Positions 7,458 through 15,054 are shown, counted from the first letter of the stretch. The stretch is 39,779 nt of DNA from Clostridium tagluense (GCF_003865095.1 NZ_BHYK01000037.1:1-39779); one strand, 5' to 3'. Numbers and translations: made by a program. The notes: generated from the sequence alone by a model not told the origin.

Positions 7458-8333
7458 TTATATTTTTATGCCAAAGTGTAACATTAACATTTTAAACTCA
7501 TTTGAATCTGACCCTTTATAATATAATAATGGATTTACTGCTACGGTACTTTTACTATAATCCATATCGCCTTGTATTGTTTTGAATATATTATAATTAC
7601 AATATTTCAATCCATAGAAGTCCTTTTTAAATCTTGATGTATTGCTCCTATTATATCCCAATAAGTCAATTACATCTCCAACTGTTAAAAGCTCAATCTT
7701 ATCTTTATTTATTTCATCTGAATTTTTGCATAGAACATTATATTTCCAATTTACATATGGAAGCAACTTATACACTATAACTAATTTGCCTTGACCTCTT
7801 ACTGGTGTTTGAATAAATAGCTCTCTTGTTGTCTTAGTATATAATCTTGTGAAGTCCTCTAGTTTATTACTGGATATTTTCTTATACTCTACCTCATTGC
7901 CCCTGTAAAAGTAAGCAATATTGATATATATTTTATCTCCACGTTGCTCTATTAATTTATTATGTAAAATTTTATTATAGAATAGGGGGAAATTTGTACT
8001 TCCAAGTTTTAATTTTTGCTTTAGCACTTCTTTTGTTATATAAACTTTATTATTATCTTCCATCAATGCACCATTCTTTTTTATGTATGTCCCTATAAAT
8101 ACAAACTTAGCTAACTCACTATCATTCAATATCTCTTGCAGATGATTTATATTTTTAAATATGAAGAATACGAAATTGCCACAAATTGTATCCTGCATTT
8201 CTTGAAATTCTATATTCTGTTTCTTTTTCTCTAAAAATTTCTTACCCCTTAACTTATCATCTATATCATATACTGTTACAAATCCAACCTTTGCCTCTGT
8301 CTCTATATCATATGTACCTAACTGTTTACTCAT
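7458..8333 (-). CDS. Possible plasmid/phage replication initiation protein
   Basis: The 291-aa protein has no catalytic motif. Its pattern suggests winged-helix domains: an N-terminal part with GNFVFFIFKNINHLQEIL, then a helix-rich segment (VYITKEVLKQKLKLGSTNFPLF, NKLIEQRGDKIYINIAYFYRG). A later segment resembles a second wing (LLTVGDVIDLLGYNRSNTS). Low-GC plasmid and phage Rep proteins often look like this, and the place beside the partition locus with nearby direct repeats fits. RepL- or RepA-type membership cannot be confirmed by eye. The ribosome site is AAGGTGG, and the gene follows 8373-8723 closely on the same strand. Confidence 0.4.
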   Translation of the reverse strand: MSKQLGTYDIETEAKVGFVTVYDIDDKLRGKKFLEKKKQNIEFQEMQDTICGNFVFFIFKNINHLQEILNDSELAKFVFIGTYIKKNGALMEDNNKVYITKEVLKQKLKLGSTNFPLFYNKILHNKLIEQRGDKIYINIAYFYRGNEVEYKKISSNKLEDFTRLYTKTTRELFIQTPVRGQGKLVIVYKLLPYVNWKYNVLCKNSDEINKDKIELLTVGDVIDLLGYNRSNTSRFKKDFYGLKYCNYNIFKTIQGDMDYSKSTVAVNPLLYYKGSDSNEFKMLMLHFGIKI

Positions 8334-8372
8334 TAATACAGTAACTCCACCTTTCTTATTTGTGTTTTATAT

Positions 8373-8723
8373 TTATTTTTTATTGCTATTTAATAATTCA
8401 CTCGGTATCTTTGATAAATTATATATTTGTTGCTCAAGAGTTTTCTGAATTAATTGCTGAGAATCTAATTGAAGTATATCAAACTTTAGGGGTTCTATTG
8501 GAATAGGGGACATTAGATATTCATTATTGAAAAGTTCCTCATTACTATTAATATTTACTATTTTACCTCTTTGAAATCCTTTCATTCCTTCAATATTTAG
8601 ACTCCTTGATTCTCTTCCTCTAAATCTATCCATTTCTTTTAACATATTATTTTCTGCTGAACTATGAAAATGTATTTGTTTACTTGTTAATAATTCCTTT
8701 ATTATCTCTGTCATATTGCTCAT
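8373..8723 (-). CDS. Hypothetical 116-aa protein upstream of rep-like gene
   Basis: It starts with AAGGAGT eight bases before the ATG. The protein is polar, with a helical N-terminus (MTEIIKELLTSKQIHF), an RFRGRESRSLN basic patch and a Leu/Gln-rich C-terminal helix (LQLDSQQLIQKTLEQQIYNL). No family is recognised. It sits in a minus-strand operon with the putative replication gene 39 bases downstream and the Cys-rich gene upstream. Confidence 0.6.
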   Translation of the reverse strand: MSNMTEIIKELLTSKQIHFHSSAENNMLKEMDRFRGRESRSLNIEGMKGFQRGKIVNINSNEELFNNEYLMSPIPIEPLKFDILQLDSQQLIQKTLEQQIYNLSKIPSELLNSNKK

Positions 8724-8741
8724 ATATATTACTCCTTATTG

Positions 8742-8803
8742 ACATATAATAATGATTAATCATCATTCGTTTTACTCATTCTTCCTTAATCATTATTATA
8801 TGT
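8742..8803 (-). repeat. Perfect 18-bp stem hairpin with conserved 26-nt loop
   Basis: ACATATAATAATGATTAA (8742-8759) pairs perfectly with TTAATCATTATTATATGT (8786-8803). The 26-base loop contains CATTCGTT and CTCATTC, as does the equally long loop at 7409-7434, although the stems differ. It spans the stop codon of the 8786-9037 gene and the leader of the next gene. Confidence 0.75.
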
Positions 8804-9037
8804 ACAGTTTATTATTGGCTTTTGCGTTTCTACAATAAATCTTGAAAATTTCTTGGTTAGACAACTATTACATAATCGGGATTCATCATATTGGTATATA
8901 TCTGGATAATCTTTTCCATATTCATTACATACACTTTCTACTAAAAATTTAGTTAAGTTATCATCATTAATACATGTGAAGTTACATTCTTCCATTGTTA
9001 CATCTTTACATTCTTTACTATACATTTTACATATCAT
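8786..9037 (-). CDS. Cysteine-rich 83-aa hypothetical protein
   Basis: The protein carries eight cysteines, including ICKMYSKEC, CNFTC, a CNSC pair and a C-terminal NCTY, suggesting metal binding, although no standard zinc-finger spacing is certain. It is first in the minus-strand operon, 68-96 bases from a perfect-spacing promoter (9105-9133), with a GAGAGGAG ribosome site. Its stop codon lies inside one arm of the 8742-8803 hairpin. Confidence 0.6.
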   Translation of the reverse strand: MICKMYSKECKDVTMEECNFTCINDDNLTKFLVESVCNEYGKDYPDIYQYDESRLCNSCLTKKFSRFIVETQKPIINCTYNND

Positions 9038-9104
9038 ATTAATTTTCTCCTCTCTTGAGATTTTGATTCGGAATTAATTCTTAAAACTTCATGTTTACAA
9101 TCTT

Positions 9105-9133
9105 ATTATATACCCTTAATACTAATATATCAA
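9105..9133 (-). promoter_or_regulatory. Sigma-A promoter of the rep-region operon
   Basis: On the minus strand, TTGATA (9128-9133), a 17-bp spacer and TATAAT (9105-9110). It drives the operon 9037 to 7458. Confidence 0.75.
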
Positions 9134-9640
9134 TATCATTTTATAAATATTTTTTATAACCTTACCCCATGTATCACATATACTCTAATTTGACCTGTAA
9201 TACGTAACCCCACCCCTCCCTATACATTGAGCCTATTATTTATTTCTTTTGGTTAGAAGGGTGTTTTTGAGTGGTTATTGTTTGTTAAGAGTATATGTTA
9301 AGTTGATTTTTATTGATATCAGTTTCCAACGTGGAAGTAGGGTACATTTTTATTTTAGTAGTTTTCATTTATATAGATATAGTTTTTCGACTGTTTTTAC
9401 GAGTCTTTTTTAGGTGATGATTATGCTTGGGAATAATATGTGGGTTAGGATTATTGGGAATTTATGATTAATTTTGAGTAGGGGATATATTGGGTAAATT
9501 TGGATTTATGAGATGGAATTGGAGATTGTATTAACTGGGATTGTAGAGTAGGGATAATTTGATTGTGATTTTAAATGACGATAAGTTTAGATATGCTCAC
9601 GGGAATTTATGGTAAAAAAGGTGTTTTAAAAGTAAAAACG
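9134..9640. other. G/T-rich intergenic tract with almost no C
   Basis: No gene is supported. From about 9240 the top strand is nearly free of C; for example, line 9421-9480 has one C against about 16 G. It forms the left half of a strand-composition flip centred on the palindrome at 9661-9690. Confidence 0.7.
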
Positions 9641-9660
9641 TACCCCCCATATAGTTTTTT

Positions 9661-9690
9661 AACCCTCTATAATGTATATTATAAAGGGTT
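9661..9690. other. 30-nt near-palindrome resembling a dif/Xer site
   Basis: The left arm AACCCTCTATAAT and right arm ATTATAAAGGGTT mirror each other with one mismatched pair around GTAT. Read as an 11-6-11 Xer site, it gives ACCCTCTATAA, a TGTATA centre, then TTATAAAGGGT. This resembles Firmicute dif in size, the TA-rich centre and the TTAT half-site start. No T-run follows on either strand, so it is not an intrinsic terminator. It lies exactly at the composition flip. Confidence 0.5.
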
Positions 9691-9839
9691 GTTGGTCTGT
9701 AAAGGTCTGCTGTGCCTCATTTTATCATTTTTATGTGATTATGGATAGTGATTATTGTTTAAGAGTAATGATATTTGAAAATGACAATATAAGGATAAGA
9801 GATAAAAAAGTTCTTGACAATTTCGTTTTTAACATGATT

Positions 9840-10130
9840 TTACATAAAGAACTTATCTAATATAAACTTAAATCACACTCAATCACCAATACAACTGCCA
9901 AACAACAATTCCAATCAATCACCTCCAACCAAAACAATTCACTCAATACAACCTCACAACCTCCTATAATCCACTATCCACACACATAAAAAAATCATAA
10001 TGAACGCACTTCAAACCTTATATATCCTCATTATAAAGAAACTATACTATATAAATTCAGCACAGGGCATACAATAAATAAGTCATAATTGACTAAAATA
10101 TTAAACTGTATTACAATAATAGAAAGAAAG
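9840..10130. other. A/C-rich intergenic tract with almost no G
   Basis: The right half of the composition flip. For example, 9901-9960 has no G and about 20 C. No convincing open frame is present. The short frame at 9672-9860 starts inside the palindrome and lacks a ribosome site. Confidence 0.7.
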
Positions 10131-11160
10131 ACAAAGAGGTAAAGACAAATAGACCAATAGTATTAACCTTTACTATTATTATACTTTGCATATATGATAT
10201 ACATGGTATCATTTATATACTAATGGCTAATATGACACTAACTGTCAACCATATACATAGTATATCATATGTCATAACATCTTATATGATACATAGTATC
10301 ATTACTGTATATAGTATCAACATTAATAGATAGTATATATACATACAATGATTATATATACTTAGGGCATAACTAACATGTAGTGTTAAATATAATAGTA
10401 GGTATCTTTTATATACTAAGCAACTTATATACACTTACTACTTATTATATACCTGCAATCTAATAACGGTGTATACCTTCGATAGATATTAACTATTATA
10501 TAAATACATACCATACATGTCACATACTATATGCTGTATAGATGCTTAGTATATTGTATATAGTTGGTATCTATTTGATACTTAATATATATATATGCTA
10601 TATGTGCTATATACATACATAGTTACTTATCTTATACTTCAATGCAGTAAAGTGAGAGTGTGAATACTGTTGGATTCTGCTGATTTTTTATAATGGATTA
10701 TAAATAATTATATAACAATAGCGTGTGTAAGTTATCGCTTAAAAATGAATATTCGATGTATAATTCAACACAATCGAAGTTGTAAACCCATTGCCTAAGC
10801 CATTACTTAATGGTATTCAATACTATATACATGATTATACATGAATAATGCATAAATATACAGGGGCATATTCAAAACAGGCATAAAAAGGGTGATATTT
10901 ATTGATAAACGATAAACTTATACAGTAATTTACATTAATTAAGAGGTATAAATATTAGTATATATTCATATATTTATATAATATGATATATAATCATTAA
11001 TTACAGTAATGTATAATATACAACGTTATGCAATAATTAGTGAATAATATTCAACGCTCCATATATTCAATAAATATAATATGAATATTTTAATATATCC
11101 AGTAAAATCCATATATTAAAAATAAAATAGAGGTATAAAAAAATCTCTGCTTATATATAG
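10130..11160. other. Very AT-rich intergenic DNA with GTATC/GATAC pairs
   Basis: No gene is supported. GATAC/GTATC inverted pairs are frequent: GATATACATGGTATC near 10187, GATACATAGTATC near 10279 and GTATCTATTTGATAC near 10566. TATATAC/GTATATA runs are also common. It may be a protein-binding or DNA-unwinding region, possibly an origin. Confidence 0.45.
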
Positions 11161-11195
11161 AAAAGTTTTATAATAAACAATTATAAAATAAAGTA

Positions 11196-11224
11196 TTGAC
11201 ATGTTGCACTAATAAGATTATACT
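11196..11224 (+). promoter_or_regulatory. Array promoter, zincin gene
   Basis: TTGACA (11196-11201), 17 bp, TATACT (11219-11224). An ATTATAAAAT element lies upstream. It drives 11265-11687. Confidence 0.85.
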
Positions 11225-11264
11225 TATTTTAGATTCAATTTAATAAAAAAGGGGTTGCATTAAA

Positions 11265-11687
11265 ATGAAAAACAACATAGAAAATTTAACAATAATTGAA
11301 ACTGCTATATTAAAAATAAATTCTAAAATAAATATTAATATACCTAAAATTATAGAAGTAACGGAAAAGGAATTAAAAGCAATGAAAATAATTAATGAGC
11401 ATGATATAATTGGAGTTTATAACACACCGAACAAAACAATATATTTAGTAATTGGAGAATATGCAGAAAAAACTGTAATACATGAAATAGGGCATTACAT
11501 CCATGATGTATATTTTAATAATAAAGAAATACGGTTTAATTCAATAGGTAAATCAAGAAGGGCAGAAAAAAATTGCTATGAAAATTTTGCAGAATGTTTT
11601 TTACAATTCATAAATGGTAGATGGGCTGACTTAAAAAGGGTTGAAAAAATGAATGAATTATTAAAAGGTTTAAAATTAAGTAACTGA
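11265..11687 (+). CDS. Small putative zinc metalloprotease (HEIGH motif)
   Basis: The 140-aa protein carries HEIGH at residues 73-77, the HExxH zincin motif, followed about 30 residues later by ENFAECF (E106-E110), which could give the third zinc ligand. No signal peptide or membrane segment is seen, so it would act in the cytoplasm. Such mini-zincins on mobile elements are usually uncharacterised, and ImmA-like proteases are one comparison. It is a single-gene unit with its own promoter and terminator. A second HExGH protein occurs at 34261-34698. Confidence 0.7.
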   Translation: MKNNIENLTIIETAILKINSKININIPKIIEVTEKELKAMKIINEHDIIGVYNTPNKTIYLVIGEYAEKTVIHEIGHYIHDVYFNNKEIRFNSIGKSRRAEKNCYENFAECFLQFINGRWADLKRVEKMNELLKGLKLSN

Positions 11688-11704
11688 AAAGTTACTTTTT
11701 TTAT
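11678..11704 (+). terminator. Intrinsic terminator
   Basis: Stem AGTAACT / AGTTACT around GAAA, followed by a T-run, overlapping the stop of the zincin gene. Confidence 0.85.
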
Positions 11705-11887
11705 TATCCTAAAACAAGCATATAACAATATAATAACAATGATTCTATATTATATCTAAATAACTATAAAGTAGCTTATAATTGATATTAGGCATGTTTT
11801 AATAGGGTTATAAATGAATTATAGATATAAACATTATATAATAAAACAGGTATAAAAAATTTAATGAAAACTAACTATAAAATAGTA

Positions 11888-11916
11888 TTGACAAACTAAA
11901 CCATATGATATATTAT
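11888..11916 (+). promoter_or_regulatory. Array promoter
   Basis: TTGACA (11888-11893), 17 bp beginning AACTAAAC, TATTAT (11911-11916). It drives 11965-12138. Confidence 0.85.
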
Positions 11917-11964
11917 AGTAATTGCAGTACATATTAAAAATAATTATAAAAGGCGGTTGTTAAA

Positions 11965-12138
11965 ATGGATAATAAATTTATGACTTTTCAAAAATGGATG
12001 CTTATTACATGGGATGCCGATACAAACAATTTAACAAAATATGAGGAATCTTTAATTGAAAATTTTCAAGATGAATATGGGGATTATTTACATTCTTTAG
12101 GATATAAAAGTACAAGTGCAGGAATAGTAAAATTTTAA
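11965..12138 (+). CDS. Hypothetical 57-aa protein
   Basis: A short acidic protein (MDNKFMTFQKWMLITWD..., LTKYEESLIENFQDEYGDYLHSLG). It has an AAGGCGG ribosome site and the array promoter 49 bases upstream. No family is recognised. Its leader carries the TAATTATAAAA element just before the ribosome site. The spacing to the promoter and the clean open frame support a real gene. Confidence 0.65.
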   Translation: MDNKFMTFQKWMLITWDADTNNLTKYEESLIENFQDEYGDYLHSLGYKSTSAGIVKF

Positions 12139-12223
12139 AAGTTTTTAAAGGATATAATGAAAAATAAGCCTTATATCCTTAATAAAGCTTTTACAAGCTA
12201 ATTTTAAAAGGTGGTTTTTTATA

Positions 12224-12544
12224 ATGAAAAAAATATCAATAATCTTTGCAAGTGTAATAATAATATTAATGTTGGGTACAAATGTAGCACAGGCGAAAAT
12301 AATCAAAACAGGGGCGGTAATAAAAAATATTACATATACCGATTACGGTTATAGCATGAATATAATAACAACTAGCGGAGACTTATGGGGGCTAGAAATC
12401 TGTGAGGGTATACCATGCGACAAAAATATATTGAACGTTTTAAACAAGTCCTTAAATAGGAAACATTTATATGTCATTTTTGATGATAATAACACTAGTG
12501 TAACAGATGATGATGAACCTCTTTTATGGAATATATTGGATTAA
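12224..12544 (+). CDS. Small secreted protein, function unknown
   Basis: The 106-aa product opens with a classic signal peptide: MKK, a hydrophobic core to about residue 20 and an AQA cleavage site after residue 24. The mature part of about 82 residues has two cysteines (ICEGIPC), possibly a disulfide, and an acidic segment (VTDDDEP). It has an AAGGTGG ribosome site and ends in a terminator. It may be co-transcribed with the 57-aa gene upstream. Export suggests a surface or community role, such as exclusion or signalling, but nothing in the sequence decides this. Confidence 0.7.
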   Translation: MKKISIIFASVIIILMLGTNVAQAKIIKTGAVIKNITYTDYGYSMNIITTSGDLWGLEICEGIPCDKNILNVLNKSLNRKHLYVIFDDNNTSVTDDDEPLLWNILD

Positions 12545-12550
12545 TTTTAA

Positions 12551-12578
12551 AGGTAGCTGAGAAGCTACTTTTTATTTT
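12551..12578 (+). terminator. Intrinsic terminator
   Basis: GTAGCT (12553-12558) pairs with AGCTAC (12563-12568), followed by TTTTTATTTT. Confidence 0.8.
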
Positions 12579-12585
12579 ACCCTAA

Positions 12586-12599
12586 TGTAAACGTATACA
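12586..12599. promoter_or_regulatory. cre-like palindrome 1
   Basis: TGTAAACGTATACA fits the catabolite-responsive (CcpA/LacI-family) operator pattern TGWAANCGNTNWCA. It is one of four such sites between 12586 and 13810. Confidence 0.5.
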
Positions 12600-12649
12600 A
12601 TTTATAAATTAGTAAAACACTAATGATAAAATATATTTATAATAAAAAT

Positions 12650-12666
12650 GTTCGTACCAGTACGAA
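12650..12666. repeat. Short perfect dyad
   Basis: TTCGTAC-CA-GTACGAA is a perfect 7-bp inverted repeat in an otherwise featureless AT-rich gap (12579-12799). It could be an operator. Confidence 0.4.
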
Positions 12667-12799
12667 TTATATTTATAATTTAGCATAATTACAAAATAAT
12701 AACATATGCAAATAATTATAAAATATTAAAATAAATATCCTTGTAAATCCTTTAAATACCTCATTTATGAATTGTATAAAAACTAATTATAAAATAAGC

Positions 12800-12829
12800 T
12801 TGACAAACTAAACACGAACATTGTATACT
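12800..12829 (+). promoter_or_regulatory. Array promoter
   Basis: TTGACA (12800-12805), 18 bp beginning AACTAAAC, TATACT (12824-12829). A TAATTATAAAATA element lies upstream. It drives 12888-13187. Confidence 0.85.
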
Positions 12830-12887
12830 TATTTTAGAAACAAAGTAGTAAACGAAACAAACTAAAATAAAAAGGTGGTTATTAAAA

Positions 12888-13187
12888 ATGATAAACAAGA
12901 AAGAAACGCAACTTATAGAAACTGCACTATATAAAAATGCTAAAAATGTAGCAAACTTAATTATTAACAAGGACATAAAAAGTGCATACATAAAATATGA
13001 AACTGTTAGACAATTTGCAAATATATTAGGAACTGAGAATATTTTTAATAGAGAAATAAAAGATATCTTACTAAAAACTTTCAAGAAAGATAATGTAAAT
13101 TTATTCTTTGAAAGCTTTGGAGTTAATTACACCGATTATAAAAATAATGAATATGGAATAACTGATTATGAGATATTAGAAAGGTAG
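12888..13187 (+). CDS. Hypothetical 99-aa protein
   Basis: A mainly helical, Lys-rich protein (KETQLIETALYKNAKNVANL, SAYIKYETVRQFANILG, DYEILER). No family is recognised and no membrane segment is seen. It is a single-gene unit with its own array promoter 58 bases upstream, an AAGGTGG ribosome site and a strong terminator that begins before its stop codon. Confidence 0.65.
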   Translation: MINKKETQLIETALYKNAKNVANLIINKDIKSAYIKYETVRQFANILGTENIFNREIKDILLKTFKKDNVNLFFESFGVNYTDYKNNEYGITDYEILER

Positions 13188-13208
13188 CTAATAAAGCTAC
13201 CTTTTTTC
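13181..13208 (+). terminator. Intrinsic terminator
   Basis: AAGGTAGCT (13181-13189) pairs with AGCTACCTT (13195-13203), followed by T-run. The left arm overlaps the stop codon of the gene. Confidence 0.9.
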
Positions 13209-13235
13209 ATTGTCAAAACTAATTATAAAATAGTA

Positions 13236-13264
13236 TTGACATATTAAACTATATAATATATACT
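13236..13264 (+). promoter_or_regulatory. Array promoter
   Basis: TTGACA (13236-13241), 17 bp with TATTAAACT, TATACT (13259-13264), preceded by TAATTATAAAATAG. It drives 13316-13519. Confidence 0.85.
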
Positions 13265-13315
13265 TGTAATTGTAATCAAGTATTTCAAATTTAAATAAGA
13301 GGGCGGTTGTTAATA

Positions 13316-13519
13316 ATGAATATAGCAAAATATTGTCATGATAAAAAAATGAGCAAAGAGGAATATAATAATTTTAAAGAAAATATAAAAACCTTAGCAC
13401 TTGCAATAAAAACACCCTTACAATATAGGAATGGAATATATTATAGCACAGGCGAATTATTTACATATAACACCAATGAAGATATAAAGCATTTTTTAAT
13501 TCAAGAGTTAAAACTTTAG
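13316..13519 (+). CDS. Hypothetical 67-aa protein
   Basis: The start is set at ATG 13316, eight bases after GAGGGCGG, rather than the in-frame TTG at 13307. The product (MNIAKYCHDKKMSKEEYNNF..., LALAIKTPLQYRNGIYYSTG) is basic with a helical N-terminal half and no recognised family. It forms its own unit with promoter and terminator. Confidence 0.6.
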   Translation: MNIAKYCHDKKMSKEEYNNFKENIKTLALAIKTPLQYRNGIYYSTGELFTYNTNEDIKHFLIQELKL

Positions 13520-13553
13520 GAATTGAATTTATAAACAATAATACATTATATCG

Positions 13554-13583
13554 AGTTACTGAATAATCAGTAACTTTTTTTAT
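13554..13583 (+). terminator. Intrinsic terminator
   Basis: AGTTACTGA (13554-13562) pairs perfectly with TCAGTAACT (13567-13575), followed by a T-run. Confidence 0.9.
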
Positions 13584-13592
13584 TTATTCACA

Positions 13593-13606
13593 TGTAAACG
13601 TTTACT
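13593..13606. promoter_or_regulatory. cre-like palindrome 2
   Basis: TGTAAACGTTTACT, a close match to the CcpA/LacI-type operator pattern. Confidence 0.5.
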
Positions 13607-13630
13607 AAATCTGTTAACAACATAACTCTA

Positions 13631-13644
13631 TGTAAACGATTACT
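13631..13644. promoter_or_regulatory. cre-like palindrome 3
   Basis: TGTAAACGATTACT, 38 bp after site 2. Confidence 0.5.
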
Positions 13645-13796
13645 TTTGCATTGTAGCATAAAAGCGTATAATTGTATTAAATATATATAAAGGTCGCTCA
13701 AAAATCACATGTGATACTATAAAACAGGGTTTAAAGGGTTTTAACGGTTGTAATTCCAAGGTTAAGGAATATATATTATTTGTATATGTAAACGTA

Positions 13797-13810
13797 TTCA
13801 GAGTAAACCA
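13797..13810. promoter_or_regulatory. cre-like palindrome 4
   Basis: TGTAAACGTATTCA. The gap 13584-13991 otherwise holds no supported gene. Confidence 0.45.
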
Positions 13811-13991
13811 CGAACAATTTTTCATATTTAAAATAATATTGTTTGCCCCATGCCGAACGATGTGGAATTTTCAGAATAATTAAATAAATTAAGAATAACA
13901 AATAATTATAAAAAGTCAAAAATAATTATACCTCTTAAGCATTGGTATTACAGGGTTTGGAAAATAGTTTAAAAGTATTTTTTAAATAGTA

Positions 13992-14021
13992 TTGACAAAC
14001 TAAACATGAACATGGTATATT
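13992..14021 (+). promoter_or_regulatory. Array promoter, first of a tandem pair
   Basis: TTGACA (13992-13997), 18 bp beginning AACTAAAC, TATATT (14016-14021). It is followed by an A/C-rich leader and then a second promoter at 14116. Confidence 0.8.
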
Positions 14022-14097
14022 AATTACAGAAGCAAGGGACAAACGCACCACACTAACCGAAACAAACTTCACCGCACCAATAAAACAAGTCATAAAA
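14022..14097 (+). other. A/C-rich, G-poor leader between tandem promoters
   Basis: This unstructured stretch with few G bases and no start codon in a usable context separates promoters 13992 and 14116. It is related in composition and phrases (AACGCACC, ACCGAAACAAAC, AAACAAGTC) to leaders at 19759, 24068, 25197 and 28261. Confidence 0.5.
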
Positions 14098-14115
14098 AAT
14101 AATTATGAAATAGTA

Positions 14116-14144
14116 TTGACAGACTAAATTACATATGATATTAT
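14116..14144 (+). promoter_or_regulatory. Array promoter, second of a tandem pair
   Basis: TTGACA (14116-14121), 17 bp with GACTAAATT and an extended TG, TATTAT (14139-14144). It drives the P-loop kinase gene. Confidence 0.85.
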
Positions 14145-14190
14145 GTTTATAGAAACACACGGCAAAACAAAATTTAAGGAGTGATTGATT

Positions 14191-14658
14191 ATGAAAAAAG
14201 CAATTTTAACAATGGGTTTACCTGCAAGTGGAAAAAGTACAGTTTTAAACAATTTAGGATTTTTAAACGGAGATTACACAAACATCGACCCCGACTTAAT
14301 CAAAGCAGAAAAATTGGATTATGACCCTAAGCAACCTCAAGTATACCATTCATGGTCACAAGTAGAGACAAAGAAAAGAATAGCAATGGCAATAATCGAA
14401 GAAAAAAATATAATCATTGATGGAACTGGAACAAACACCGAAAAAATGGCAAAATACATAAGAGATTTACAGGTCGAAGGATATGAAGTCACATTACTAT
14501 ATGTTAAAGTTTCATTGAAAACAAGTTTAGAAAGAAATTCAAAAAGAGAAAGAAATGTACCCGAAGAAATAATTAGGGAAAAATTTGAGACAATGGCCAT
14601 AAGTTTTGAAATATTAAGTTCAATGGGAGATATAATCAAAGTCGTAGATAATAACTAA
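14191..14658 (+). CDS. P-loop kinase of the AAA_33 / polynucleotide kinase-like group
   Basis: The 155-aa protein has a Walker A loop GLPASGKST at residues 9-17, a DGTGTN segment and a predicted lid with arginines (SLERNSKRERNVPEE). These are features of the AAA_33 family that includes polynucleotide 5'-kinases, zeta-toxin-like and other small-molecule kinases. The substrate cannot be told; nucleic acid end repair is typical for phage members. The start is ATG 14191, after AAGGAGTG, not the TTG at 14185. It has two tandem array promoters, more than most genes here, suggesting strong or dual control. Confidence 0.75.
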   Translation: MKKAILTMGLPASGKSTVLNNLGFLNGDYTNIDPDLIKAEKLDYDPKQPQVYHSWSQVETKKRIAMAIIEEKNIIIDGTGTNTEKMAKYIRDLQVEGYEVTLLYVKVSLKTSLERNSKRERNVPEEIIREKFETMAISFEILSSMGDIIKVVDNN

Positions 14659-14709
14659 TAAGACGGTTTGCAGTTACCGTAAAACTGTAATTCTTTCTTG
14701 TTAATAGTA

Positions 14710-14735
14710 TTTACATACTGGATTAGGAATATATT
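14710..14735 (+). promoter_or_regulatory. Decayed copy of the array promoter
   Basis: TTTACA (14710-14715) is followed by TACTGGATTAGG, the same spacer start as promoter 22430. No good -10 lies at 17 bp; TATATT at 14730-14735 is 14 bp away. A weak hairpin ACGGT/ACCGT just upstream may end the kinase transcript. Confidence 0.4.
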
Positions 14736-14787
14736 TTTAAACTGGCTTGTTAAACATAAAAATAAAATAATAAGGTGGCTTTATATA

Positions 14788-15054
14788 ATGGAAATTGAAA
14801 AATTAGGTAACTGTGCAACTTTAGGATTAAGTAACTCACATGCATTAAAAATATGTGTATCTGAAGATGGAGACAGTGTTTCTTATCAGTATTCACATGA
14901 TAAAGAAGTATTAGAAGCCGAAATTGAGTATCTTGAGGATACAGACAATATAACGGGTTATGCCGATAGTGAAGACGGATTATTTCAACCAAGCTTTACA
15001 ACGAATACTGGAGTAATTTATTTTATAGGTCAATTCATGAGAGATAATTACTAA
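14788..15054 (+). CDS. Hypothetical 88-aa protein
   Basis: The start is ATG 14788, after AAGGTGG; an upstream TTG extension (to 14698) would run through the promoter-like region. The protein is acidic, with beta-rich phrases (ATLGLSNSHALKICVSEDGD, VSYQYSHDKEVLEAEIEYL, NTGVIYFIGQFMRDNY). No family is recognised. It is the first gene of a run of five closely spaced genes ending at the terminator at 16511. Confidence 0.6.
   Translation: MEIEKLGNCATLGLSNSHALKICVSEDGDSVSYQYSHDKEVLEAEIEYLEDTDNITGYADSEDGLFQPSFTTNTGVIYFIGQFMRDNY

Noticed and set aside
9661-9690. Intrinsic terminator
   Set aside because: The stem is not followed by a T-run on either strand; flanking bases are GTTGG and TAAAAAAC.
9672-9860. 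62-codon open frame in the skew-flip region
   Set aside because: It starts inside the dif-like palindrome, has no ribosome site, and its composition follows the G/T-rich to A/C-rich background.
10130-11160. tRNA or rRNA genes in the large gap
   Set aside because: No cloverleaf-like arms, no CCA or conserved TTCGA loops; far too AT-rich.
13640-13825. 61-codon minus-strand frame between the small genes
   Set aside because: No ribosome site; it covers two cre-like palindromes and AT-rich spacer. Probably chance.
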